In this document: piece after piece, positions 57,926 to 64,000 of the stretch | Position numbering within the stretch: the first letter of the stretch is position 1 | Layout of the letters: every line of letters starts with the position of its first letter | Source of the DNA: Nocardioides sp. T2.26MG-1 | Lineage (GTDB): Bacteria > Actinomycetota > Actinomycetes > Propionibacteriales > Nocardioidaceae | Direction: 5' to 3' | Length of the DNA stretch: 64,000 nt | Assembly: GCF_950101795.1 (NCBI RefSeq) | Contig: NZ_CATNLZ010000012.1 | Coordinates: 186,001 to 250,000, forward strand | Position numbers and translations under genes: made by a program | Notes under the pieces: generated by a model | The model's database searches: none | What the model saw: the letters and a program-made list of their open reading frames with translations, nothing else | Told to the model about the DNA's origin: nothing

Positions 57926-60133
57926 ATGCCCCTCCAGCGCCCCGCGCGACGTCTCAGCGCCCTCGCCGTACCCGCCGGACTCTCGGTGGGCCTCGCGCTC
58001 GCACTGGGACCCGTGAGCAGCGGCCCCGTGAGCGCCGGCGCCGTGGAGGTGCCGGTCGCGGCGCGAGCGGCCTCCGGGCCGACGGCCGACGACCTGCCGG
58101 CGGGGTCCGTGGTCGCCGACGAGCGGATCGAGGAGCTCGTCCGGGTCGGCGACCGGGTCTACGCGCACGGCTGGTTCGGCATCGTCGGGCGGTACGCCGG
58201 ACCCGGCGCCGTGCTCGACGGCGCGACCGGCGCCCCGGCGGCCGGACCGGAGATCGCGGACGGCCAGGTCTCCACCGTCGTCGCCGACGGCGCGGGCGGC
58301 TGGTACCTCGGCGGCGACTTCACCCGGATCGGCGGCCACGCGGCCGGCGGCCTGGCCCACGTGCGCGCCGACGGCACGCTGGACACCGCCTTCCTCCCGG
58401 TCGCCGACGGGCTGGTCAGCGCGCTCGCGCTGGCGGACGGGACGCTCTACGCCGGCGGCGCCTTCGAGTCCGTCGGCGGGACCCCGCGGCGGCACCTGGC
58501 CGCCCTGGCGACCGGCGACGGGGGGCTGCGACCCTTCGACGCACCGCAGTCCTCCCAGGTCACCGAGCTGGCGTACGCACCGTCCGCCGCCGGCCGCTCG
58601 GCGCGCCTGTTCGTCGCGGCCGACCGGCTGCTCGCCCTCGACCCGGCCACCGGCGACCCGGTGGCCGGCTTCGCCGCCGCCGTCCACGCGCCCGTGCGGG
58701 CGCTGGCGCGCGGCGGCGACCGGCTCTACCTGGGCGAGTCCGGGGTCGTCGCGCTCGACGCGACGACGGGAGCCGCCGACCGTGGCTTCGTCGCGCCGGC
58801 CGGACCGGCCTCCGACCGCCAGGTCCACGCCCTGCTCTACACCCGCGACCGGCTCTACGTCGGTGGCGACCAGGCCGGCGGCCGGCTGCTGGCGCTCGAC
58901 CCCGCCACCGGCGCGGCCGACCGCACGTTCGCACCGGACATCGCGGCCGGTCGCAACGCGGTCGACGTGCCCGCGGGCGTCTATGACCTGGCGCTCGACG
59001 GCGACCGGCTCTGGGCCGCGGGCAGCTTCACCTCCGTGGCCGGCAGGCCCGCGGGCGGGCTCGCCGTGCTCGACGCCGCCACCGGAGCGCCGGCCGGTCC
59101 CGCGGTGCCGTCGTACGACCTGCAGGTGAACGCGGTCGAGCTCTCCGGCGGCCGGGCGTACGTCGGCGGGCACTTCTACCTGAGCGGCGCGGTGCGCACG
59201 GCCGGCATCGCCGCGCTCGACGCCGTGACGATGGAGCCGGTGCCGGGCTTCAAGGTCACCCGGCCGGCGTACGGCGACCTGATCCCCGGGGACGGCGTGC
59301 TGTTCGTGGCCAACACCCACTTCATGGGCTACGACCCGTCGAAGCGGGCCGCCGCGACCCACCACTTCTACGAGACCGAGAGCTGGCCGGTCCGCGCGTT
59401 CGACGCCGACACCGGCGCGGCGCTGCCGGGGCGGTCGATGCAGGTGCCCGACCTGACCGGGATCACCACGATCGGCAACCGGCTCTACGTGGCGCGGCGT
59501 CTGCAGGACGACGTGCGCTTCCCGCGCAACCAGGTCGACGTCTACGGGTCGTCGCACAGGGTGGTGGCGTCGTACCGGCTGCCGCTACGTGGCTACGTCA
59601 CGGAGCTGGCCAGCGTCGGCGGCGACCTCATCGTCGCGGGCAGCTTCAAGAAGCAGCCGGTCTCCGACACCGCGATGATCCGGGTCGACGCCCGCACCGG
59701 GAGGCTCCGGGGCTGGTTCAACCCGAAGATCGAGGGGCCGGTGTACGACGTCGCGACCGCCGGGTCGTCGCTGTACGCCGCGGGCATCTTCACCCGGGTC
59801 TACAGCGGTCGGGACACCTACAGCCCCGGTCTCGCGCTGCTCGACGGGCGGTCGCACGAGAGGTCGACGTTCGCCCCGGCCGCGTTCACCGGCAAGCGGG
59901 TGCTACTGCGCGTCAGCCCGCTCGGCAGCCTGGTGTGGGTCGACGGCAGCTCGCGCCGGTTCCTCGACGCCGCCACCGGCGCGGAGGTCGCCGACCCGAC
60001 CGGCGGCTGGGGCGACCGGCTGTGGTCGATCACCGGCAGCACCGACACCGGCCTGGCGTTCACCTCGTGGATCGAGCCCAACCTCGGCGGGCGTGACGTC
60101 TACCGGCTGGGCTTCGTCGCTCCGGCCGGCTGA
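57926..60133 (+). CDS. large secreted beta-propeller-like protein
   Basis: The 735-residue protein has a signal peptide (LSALAVPAGLSVGLALALGPVSS) and many repeats of the form LYxGGxFxxVxGxxRxxLAALDxxTGxxxxF, as in WYLGGDFTRIGGHAAGGLAHV, LYAGGAFESVGGTPRRHLAAL and LWAAGSFTSVAGRPAGGLAVL. This matches the delta-60/PQQ-like propeller repeat found in exported proteins. The function is unknown; extracellular binding or adhesion is likely. The ATG at 57926 begins the signal peptide. It ends opposite the pilus genes with a hairpin between. Confidence 0.82.
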   Translation: MPLQRPARRLSALAVPAGLSVGLALALGPVSSGPVSAGAVEVPVAARAASGPTADDLPAGSVVADERIEELVRVGDRVYAHGWFGIVGRYAGPGAVLDGATGAPAAGPEIADGQVSTVVADGAGGWYLGGDFTRIGGHAAGGLAHVRADGTLDTAFLPVADGLVSALALADGTLYAGGAFESVGGTPRRHLAALATGDGGLRPFDAPQSSQVTELAYAPSAAGRSARLFVAADRLLALDPATGDPVAGFAAAVHAPVRALARGGDRLYLGESGVVALDATTGAADRGFVAPAGPASDRQVHALLYTRDRLYVGGDQAGGRLLALDPATGAADRTFAPDIAAGRNAVDVPAGVYDLALDGDRLWAAGSFTSVAGRPAGGLAVLDAATGAPAGPAVPSYDLQVNAVELSGGRAYVGGHFYLSGAVRTAGIAALDAVTMEPVPGFKVTRPAYGDLIPGDGVLFVANTHFMGYDPSKRAAATHHFYETESWPVRAFDADTGAALPGRSMQVPDLTGITTIGNRLYVARRLQDDVRFPRNQVDVYGSSHRVVASYRLPLRGYVTELASVGGDLIVAGSFKKQPVSDTAMIRVDARTGRLRGWFNPKIEGPVYDVATAGSSLYAAGIFTRVYSGRDTYSPGLALLDGRSHERSTFAPAAFTGKRVLLRVSPLGSLVWVDGSSRRFLDAATGAEVADPTGGWGDRLWSITGSTDTGLAFTSWIEPNLGGRDVYRLGFVAPAG

Positions 60134-60142
60134 GCCCTCCGC

Positions 60143-60192
60143 GGGACGTCATCCCATGCGTGGCCTTGGACCCTCGAAAGGGATGACGTCCC
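60143..60192. terminator. bidirectional terminator hairpin
   Basis: Perfect 13-bp arms (gggacgtcatccc 60143-60155, gggatgacgtccc 60180-60192) with a 24-base loop, between the convergent propeller gene and the TadG-like gene. Confidence 0.75.
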
Positions 60193-60195
60193 GGG

Positions 60196-60657
60196 TCAGC
60201 GCTCGACGGCCACGACCGCCGAGCCGGTCGCGCCGATCGTGGCGACCTCGGGCGACCCCGGCACCGTCAGCGGCAGGTCCAGCGGCGCGCGGACGTGCAC
60301 GGTCACGTTGGTGACGTCCCGGTCGACGTCGACGGTGAAGCTCAGGCCGGGGTACGCCGCGTAGGCACCCGTGGAGACCAGGTAGTCGTGCACCGACGCC
60401 CGGATGGACGCTGCGGCGAGCCCGAGCCGGTCGTCGGGGACGCCCTGGGTGTAGACCGGGCGGCCCGCCGCCCCGAGGTCGGCCCCGCGCAGGGCGGCGC
60501 CGTCGGCGACCGTGTCGAGCTGCTGGCGCTGCAGGTAGGCCGCCGAGGCGTCGACCACCATCGCCACCGCCATCGCGAGCACGAACGCGAAGCCGATGAT
60601 CATCAGCGTCGCCTGCCCGCGCTGGTCGCGGTCCCGGCTGCGGTCACGGGCCGGCAC
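60196..60657 (-). CDS. TadG-like pilus/membrane protein
   Basis: The 153-residue protein starts with a charged segment, then RGQATLMIIGFAFVLAMAVAMVVDASAAYLQRQQLDTVADGAALRGA, the typical TadG N-terminus with one membrane span and an extracytoplasmic domain. It is the last gene of the Tad group and overlaps the preceding TadE-like gene by 14 bp. Confidence 0.85.
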   Translation of the reverse strand: MPARDRSRDRDQRGQATLMIIGFAFVLAMAVAMVVDASAAYLQRQQLDTVADGAALRGADLGAAGRPVYTQGVPDDRLGLAAASIRASVHDYLVSTGAYAAYPGLSFTVDVDRDVTNVTVHVRAPLDLPLTVPGSPEVATIGATGSAVVAVER

Positions 60658-61108
60658 GGTGGACCTCCTGGAACTGCCCGATGGGGACGGTGTGGGTCGC
60701 GTCGAGCGCGAAGCTCGGTGCCCCGCCGCCGAAGAAGCTCGGCAGCAGCGGCAGGTCGACGTGGGAGGACACGACGACGGTGATCACCGACGTGCCGGCG
60801 TGGCAGTCGTGGGGGTACGGCGTACACCTCACATGAACGTCGACCGGGACGCCGTGCACGCCCTGGTCGTCGAGCGCCTGCCGGGCCGCCGCCTGCGCCC
60901 GCGCCCTGCCCTCGGCGTCGGTCGGGGCCAGGGCGTAGGCGCGGGCCGCGGCCCGGGCGGCGCCGCTCACCCCGAACGCGCCGCGCTGCACCTCGAACAC
61001 CGACATCACGATCCACAGCATCGGCACCAGCAGCAGGAGGCCGAGCCAGACCAGCTCGACCAGCGCGCTGCCACGCTCGTCCGGTCGCCGTCTCGGTCGG
61101 AGCGTCAC
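60644..61108 (-). CDS. TadE-like pilus assembly protein (1)
   Basis: The 154-residue protein has the TadE pattern: DERGSALVELVWLGLLLLVPMLWIVMSVFEVQRGAFGVSGAARAAARAYAL, with the conserved Glu after the Ser/Ala and one membrane span. The C-terminal part has two cysteines (VRCTPYPHDCHAG) that may form a disulfide. It overlaps its neighbours on both sides, so the pilus genes form one operon. Confidence 0.85.
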   Translation of the reverse strand: MTLRPRRRPDERGSALVELVWLGLLLLVPMLWIVMSVFEVQRGAFGVSGAARAAARAYALAPTDAEGRARAQAAARQALDDQGVHGVPVDVHVRCTPYPHDCHAGTSVITVVVSSHVDLPLLPSFFGGGAPSFALDATHTVPIGQFQEVHRAGP

Positions 61109-61494
61109 GGCCGCTGCTCCTTGACCGCGTGGCCGGTGACGGTCAGTGAGATGCCGGGACCGCCGAGGCCGAGCGCGGGCACGGTGGCGTGGACGACCAC
61201 CTCGACCCCCGGGGCACCGGCCACCGTGGCCGGGTGCGCCTCGATGTCCTGGGCGAACCGGCCCGAGATCGCCCCGTCGATCTGGCTGCGGGTGCGGGCC
61301 GCACCGTCGGCCGGGTCGCGTTCGAGGGTGGCGGCGTAGCGGGCGCCCTCCGAGGCTGCGGAGGCGAGCGTGTTGCGCACCAGCAGCACCAGGGCCACCT
61401 GGAGGATGCCCAGGAAGAGCGGCACGAGCACGACGAGCACCAACACGAAGTCCACGACCGCGGACCCGCGCGCGCCGCGGCGCCGGCGTGCCAT
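61105..61494 (-). CDS. TadE-like pilus assembly protein (2)
   Basis: The 129-residue protein reads RGARGSAVVDFVLVLVVLVPLFLGILQVALVLLVRNTLASAASEGARYAA, a TadE-type pseudopilin N-terminus with a single span. The usual Glu after the processing region is Asp here (VVDFV). It overlaps the next gene by 4 bp. Confidence 0.85.
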   Translation of the reverse strand: MARRRRGARGSAVVDFVLVLVVLVPLFLGILQVALVLLVRNTLASAASEGARYAATLERDPADGAARTRSQIDGAISGRFAQDIEAHPATVAGAPGVEVVVHATVPALGLGGPGISLTVTGHAVKEQRP

Positions 61495-61498
61495 CGGG

Positions 61499-61693
61499 CT
61501 ACTTCACCTGGTTGAGGGCCGAGCTGAGCATCCCGGTCAGCTGGGTCTTCGCGACCCCCGTGATCACCACGACCAGGCCGGCCGTCATCACGGTGATCAT
61601 CACCCAGCCCGGCACGTCTCCGCGCTCGTCTCGGGGCCGCGGTGCGACGAGCGCGACGTAGAGGCGGGTGAGCGCCAGTGCGATGTGTTCCAT
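61499..61693 (-). CDS. DUF4244/Flp-like small pilin
   Basis: The 64-residue protein has a short basic, prolin-rich leader (APRPRDERGDVP) before a hydrophobic segment (GWVMITVMTAGLVVVITGVAKTQL) and a short tail. This fits the DUF4244 pilin-like proteins that precede TadE genes in actinobacteria (Rv3656c in M. tuberculosis). A strong SD (aaggag) precedes the ATG. No tadA, tadB or tadC gene is found upstream; a serine integrase begins 110 bp away on the other strand. Confidence 0.82.
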   Translation of the reverse strand: MEHIALALTRLYVALVAPRPRDERGDVPGWVMITVMTAGLVVVITGVAKTQLTGMLSSALNQVK

Positions 61694-61715
61694 TGCTCTC
61701 TCCTTTCTCCCCCAG

Positions 61716-61729
61716 CACCTCACGAGGTG
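61716..61729. other. palindrome at the likely element boundary
   Basis: The 14-base cacctcacgaggtg is an inverted repeat with 6-bp arms in the gap between the pilin and integrase genes. A second small one, acctttttaggt (61777-61788), lies nearer the integrase. Either could belong to an attachment site, which large serine integrases usually have next to their gene. The core cannot be fixed without the other end. Confidence 0.35.
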
Positions 61730-61802
61730 GTCAGGTGCAGCCCGACGACGCCGGGCCAGAACGCGAACACTCTCATACCTTTTTAGGTGTTAATGTCGAG
61801 CC

Positions 61803-63320
61803 ATGAACGACCTCAAGGGCAAGCGCGCCGTGATCTACACGCGGGTCTCTCGGGACGACTCGGGTGAGGGGCGTAGCAACCAGCGCCAGGAGCAGGACTG
61901 CCGCATGTTCGCGGCCTCGCGGGAGTACGACGTGGTGGACGTCCTGTCCGACATCTCTATGTCGGCCTACTCGGGCAAGGCACGACCCGGGTGGAACCGC
62001 GTGCTCGACATGGTGAGGTCAGGCGAGGTGGACATCGTGCTGGCCTGGAAGGTCGATCGGATCACGCGGACAGTTCGTGAACTCGTCTCGATCGTGGACG
62101 TCTGCCAGGAGGCGAACGTCAGCGTGGTCACGGTTGATGGAGACCTCGACCTCTCATCGCCTCAGGGCAGAGCGGTCGCCACGATCCTCGGGTCCATCTC
62201 GCAGATGGAGGTCGAGCGCAAGGGTGAGCGTCAGCGGTCCGCCAACGCTCAGAGACGGGCCGAGGGACAGCCGTGGCGAAGTGGCTGGGCGTCCTTCGGT
62301 TACGACCGGGACAAGAACGTGATCCCGGAGCAGGCAGAGATGATCCGAGCTGCTGCGCAAGACGTACTCGACGGAGCATCTCTGAAGTCGATCGCTCGAC
62401 GGTGGCGAGACTCCGGTGTAACTACCCCCCGAAGCCGGAAGGGCGCCGAAGGCTGGACTCACAACGGGGTGAAGACGATCCTTCTCAACCCGGTGAATGC
62501 CGGGATCAACACCTACAAGGGCGAGGAGATCGGCAAGGGAGCGTGGGAGCCGATCATCACGGAGTCCACCCTGCGGCAACTTCAAGCTCTGCTAGGCGAC
62601 CCAAGTCGTCGCAGTTACTCGGGTAACGGCCGTCGCCCCGAGACGCTCCTCTCTGGGATCGGGCGGTGCGCGTCATGTGGATCTCCGGTCGTCGGTGGGA
62701 GCAGCGGGGGCCGGAAGGTCTACAAGTGCTCAAGCCCCCAAGGCGATCACCTGACCACCCCGCGAGCGGAAGCCGACGAGTTCGTGCTGGACGCGCTGAC
62801 GAAGGGGGATGTGTTCGCAAGCCATCGGGTCCTGCCGGAAGCCGCTGAGACCGACGGACAGGACAGCCTGATGGCAGACCTTGCCTCACTCGACCGCCGC
62901 GAGGCAGCCATCACAGAGCAGTTCAGTCGCGGTGCGATCGAGCAGGAGTCATGGACTCGCGCCGTCGCTGCGATCAAGGACCAGCGCGATGAGATCCGGG
63001 AGCGCATGGCTGTCGTGGACGGACGCGATCGAACCCAGGTCGCACTATCCAGGGCGAGGGTTACGAGCTTCCTCGCGCTATCACTCGCGGACAAGCGGAC
63101 GACCCTCGCGTCGATCGCGGAGGTGCAACTGCATCCTCGCAACCGACGTCGGAATGTGCCCGTCGACGAGCAGGTGACGGTGTGGGCGAGGGGCACCAAA
63201 CGCCTGAGCCCCCTTGTCGCGGGCAGGCACCCCGAGTCGCTCAAGCGTCGGGATGAGATCGTCGAGGCGCGCGAGGCCGAACTCCTAGCGTCACTGCCAT
63301 CCGACTACGAGGACGCCTGA
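61803..63320 (+). CDS. large serine recombinase (integrase)
   Basis: The 505-residue protein has the resolvase catalytic domain (VIYTRVSRDDSG with nucleophile Ser16, then KVDRITRTVREL). A recombinase domain follows (PWRSGWASFGYD to HNGVKTILLNPVNAGI), then a zinc ribbon near residue 288 (CASCGSPV ... YKCSS), and a C-terminal coiled coil with a basic tail. It integrates and excises a mobile element by attP/attB exchange. It has no SD; taatgt lies 7 bases before the ATG, so it may be leaderless. Codon use is less GC-rich than the chromosomal genes around it. Confidence 0.95.
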   Translation: MNDLKGKRAVIYTRVSRDDSGEGRSNQRQEQDCRMFAASREYDVVDVLSDISMSAYSGKARPGWNRVLDMVRSGEVDIVLAWKVDRITRTVRELVSIVDVCQEANVSVVTVDGDLDLSSPQGRAVATILGSISQMEVERKGERQRSANAQRRAEGQPWRSGWASFGYDRDKNVIPEQAEMIRAAAQDVLDGASLKSIARRWRDSGVTTPRSRKGAEGWTHNGVKTILLNPVNAGINTYKGEEIGKGAWEPIITESTLRQLQALLGDPSRRSYSGNGRRPETLLSGIGRCASCGSPVVGGSSGGRKVYKCSSPQGDHLTTPRAEADEFVLDALTKGDVFASHRVLPEAAETDGQDSLMADLASLDRREAAITEQFSRGAIEQESWTRAVAAIKDQRDEIRERMAVVDGRDRTQVALSRARVTSFLALSLADKRTTLASIAEVQLHPRNRRRNVPVDEQVTVWARGTKRLSPLVAGRHPESLKRRDEIVEAREAELLASLPSDYEDA

Positions 63321-63323
63321 CCG

Positions 63324-63722
63324 ATGACCCGGACGGACCAGACCCCGATGCCCTTTGCGAAGCCACAGCCCCGCCGAGACGACGACTCCGACACCGACCG
63401 CACCATCACCGAACCAGCCGACCCGAGGGCAGTCGACCGCTGGACATGGGAGCGCACGGTCAAGCAGCGCGCCCGTGGCGTGAAGATGCCGCCGACCGCA
63501 CAACACATCGGCTTGCTGATCGCCACCTACTGTGACGCCCAGACTGGGGGGAACGCCTACCCGAGCGTGGCGACCTTGGTGGAGTCCTCGGGGCGTAGCA
63601 AGGACACGGTCCACACTGCGCTGCGCTGGCTGCGCACGGGCGGCTGGCTGCACCAGGTGAGCCAGGGATCTGGCGGCTCGGGCAAGTCGAGCGAGTACCA
63701 GTTGACCGTCCCAAGGGTCTGA
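63324..63722 (+). CDS. helix-turn-helix (HTH_36-type) protein of the mobile element
   Basis: The 132-residue protein has an acidic, disordered N-terminus and a winged helix at about 75-115: AYPSVATLVESSGRSKDTVHTALRWLRTGGWL. This HTH_36 pattern occurs in phage and plasmid replication-initiation and control proteins. The ATG lies 3 bp after the integrase stop, so translation is coupled. It is followed by an AT-richer repeat region that may be its binding site. Confidence 0.82.
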   Translation: MTRTDQTPMPFAKPQPRRDDDSDTDRTITEPADPRAVDRWTWERTVKQRARGVKMPPTAQHIGLLIATYCDAQTGGNAYPSVATLVESSGRSKDTVHTALRWLRTGGWLHQVSQGSGGSGKSSEYQLTVPRV

Positions 63723-63772
63723 TCTCGGGGATACCACCAGACCCGTAATCCCGTTAACAGGTAGACAGGTTT

Positions 63773-63820
63773 ACGTCCTTACCTCTCTACCTCTTTACAT
63801 CTCTACCTCTCTACTGGGTT
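63773..63820 (+). repeat. 8-bp-period tandem repeat array
   Basis: Six consecutive 8-mers in register: tacgtcct, tacctctc, tacctctt, tacatctc, tacctctc, tactgggt. The middle four are near-identical. The pyrimidine-rich array suits an iteron set or a DNA-translocase recognition locus. Confidence 0.75.
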
Positions 63821-63884
63821 AACCAGTAAGAGGGGAAGACTGCTTTACGGGATACAGGAAGACCGTGTAACTGGATCACTGGAT

Positions 63885-64000
63885 CTCCGCCGTTGCTGGT
63901 CACAGGCCGCTGACGCGGCCACTCCCGGCTTGGTCCTGACCTCTCCGCCGTTGCTGGTCACAGGCCGCTGACGCGGCCACTCCCGGCTTGGTCCTGACCT
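63885..64000 (+). repeat. 58-bp perfect tandem repeat, at least two units
   Basis: Units 63885-63942 and 63943-64000 are identical and directly adjacent. Each carries the hairpin ggccgc-tgac-gcggcc (63905-63920 and 63963-63978). The array reaches the exact end of the window and probably continues beyond it. With no unique spacer between units it is not a CRISPR array. Confidence 0.85.

Larger units (their letters stand above)
63723..64000. other. repeat-rich non-coding region of the mobile element
   Basis: No gene is seen. The region holds two gttaac palindromes (63754-63759 and 63819-63824), an array of 8-bp repeats, an adjacent inverted repeat with actgg/ccagt arms (63814-63828), a direct repeat of actggatc (63870-63877, 63878-63885), and a 58-bp tandem repeat at the window edge. 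It is clearly more AT-rich than the chromosome to the left. A replication origin, transfer site or control region is likely. Confidence 0.6.

Noticed and set aside
63885..64000. CRISPR array
   Set aside because: The 58-bp units abut with no unique spacers, and no cas genes are seen.

Overview
The window is very GC-rich (visibly about 70 percent or more), is densely packed with genes on both strands, and carries typical actinobacterial gene order. The block clpS, DUF2017, mec, cysO, cysM, murI and a metallo-beta-lactamase-fold hydrolase matches the Mycobacterium tuberculosis Rv1331-Rv1339 region. The order prfB-ftsE-ftsX-smpB near a tmRNA gene is also actinobacterial. The MacS-type kinase, the MerR-DICT regulator, the ROK-controlled sugar ABC operon and the Tad pilin genes all fit a Nocardioides-like organism. 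The genus is an inference.

Layout, left half. At 0-8.9 kb are a truncated LuxR-type response regulator, the Rv1339-like hydrolase, murI, a lipoprotein phosphatase, prs, the cysteine-synthesis set cysM-cysO-mec, a Nudix hydrolase, DUF2017, clpS and divergent pncB. At 8.9-14.7 kb is a sugar-uptake operon (binding protein, two permeases, AGE-type epimerase, no ATPase) facing a ROK regulator. At 14.7-20.4 kb are nicotinamidase, a crotonase, a secreted 5'-nucleotidase, DUF1697, HPPD and an Lrp/AsnC regulator. At 20.5-23.9 kb two tandem chemoreceptor genes share about 1 kb of identical DNA. At 23.9-31.5 kb are an IclR regulator, a helicase, DUF3039, YqgE, an unknown gene facing a TetR regulator across three operator-like palindromes, a DUF3048 lipoprotein, FabG and a HIT protein.

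Layout, right half. At 31.5-36.2 kb is a run of exported hydrolases: M15 peptidase, GDPD and a C11 peptidase lipoprotein. At 36.2-42.7 kb are a MerR-DICT regulator facing a tiny sigma-region-2-like protein, a YiaA-like protein, a MacS-type two-component pair, and an alpha/beta hydrolase-ArsR-DHFR-SRPBCC operon preceded by a possible leader ORF. At 42.8-47.2 kb are ssrA (tmRNA), an amidohydrolase, an MFS exporter with a MarR regulator, and smpB. At 47.3-54 kb are a secreted trypsin-like protease, an M23 coiled-coil hydrolase with ftsX and ftsE, a lipoprotein, a DUF2236 protein and prfB. At 54-57 kb is a pair of unusual signalling proteins: a receiver fused to an RsbW-type ATPase, and a receiver-PAS-PAS-kinase. 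At 57-61.7 kb are a CAP-domain protein, a large secreted propeller protein and four Tad/TadE/TadG-type pilus genes.

From about 61.7 kb the character changes. A large serine integrase is followed by a coupled helix-turn-helix protein, an 8-bp-period repeat array and a perfect 58-bp tandem repeat running off the window end. I read this as the left end of an integrated mobile element. It lies exactly where the tadA/B/C genes would be expected upstream of the pilin gene. This is the most distinctive region. The CysO C-terminal tail, the triple TetR operator and the leader-ORF arrangement are the next most interesting points.
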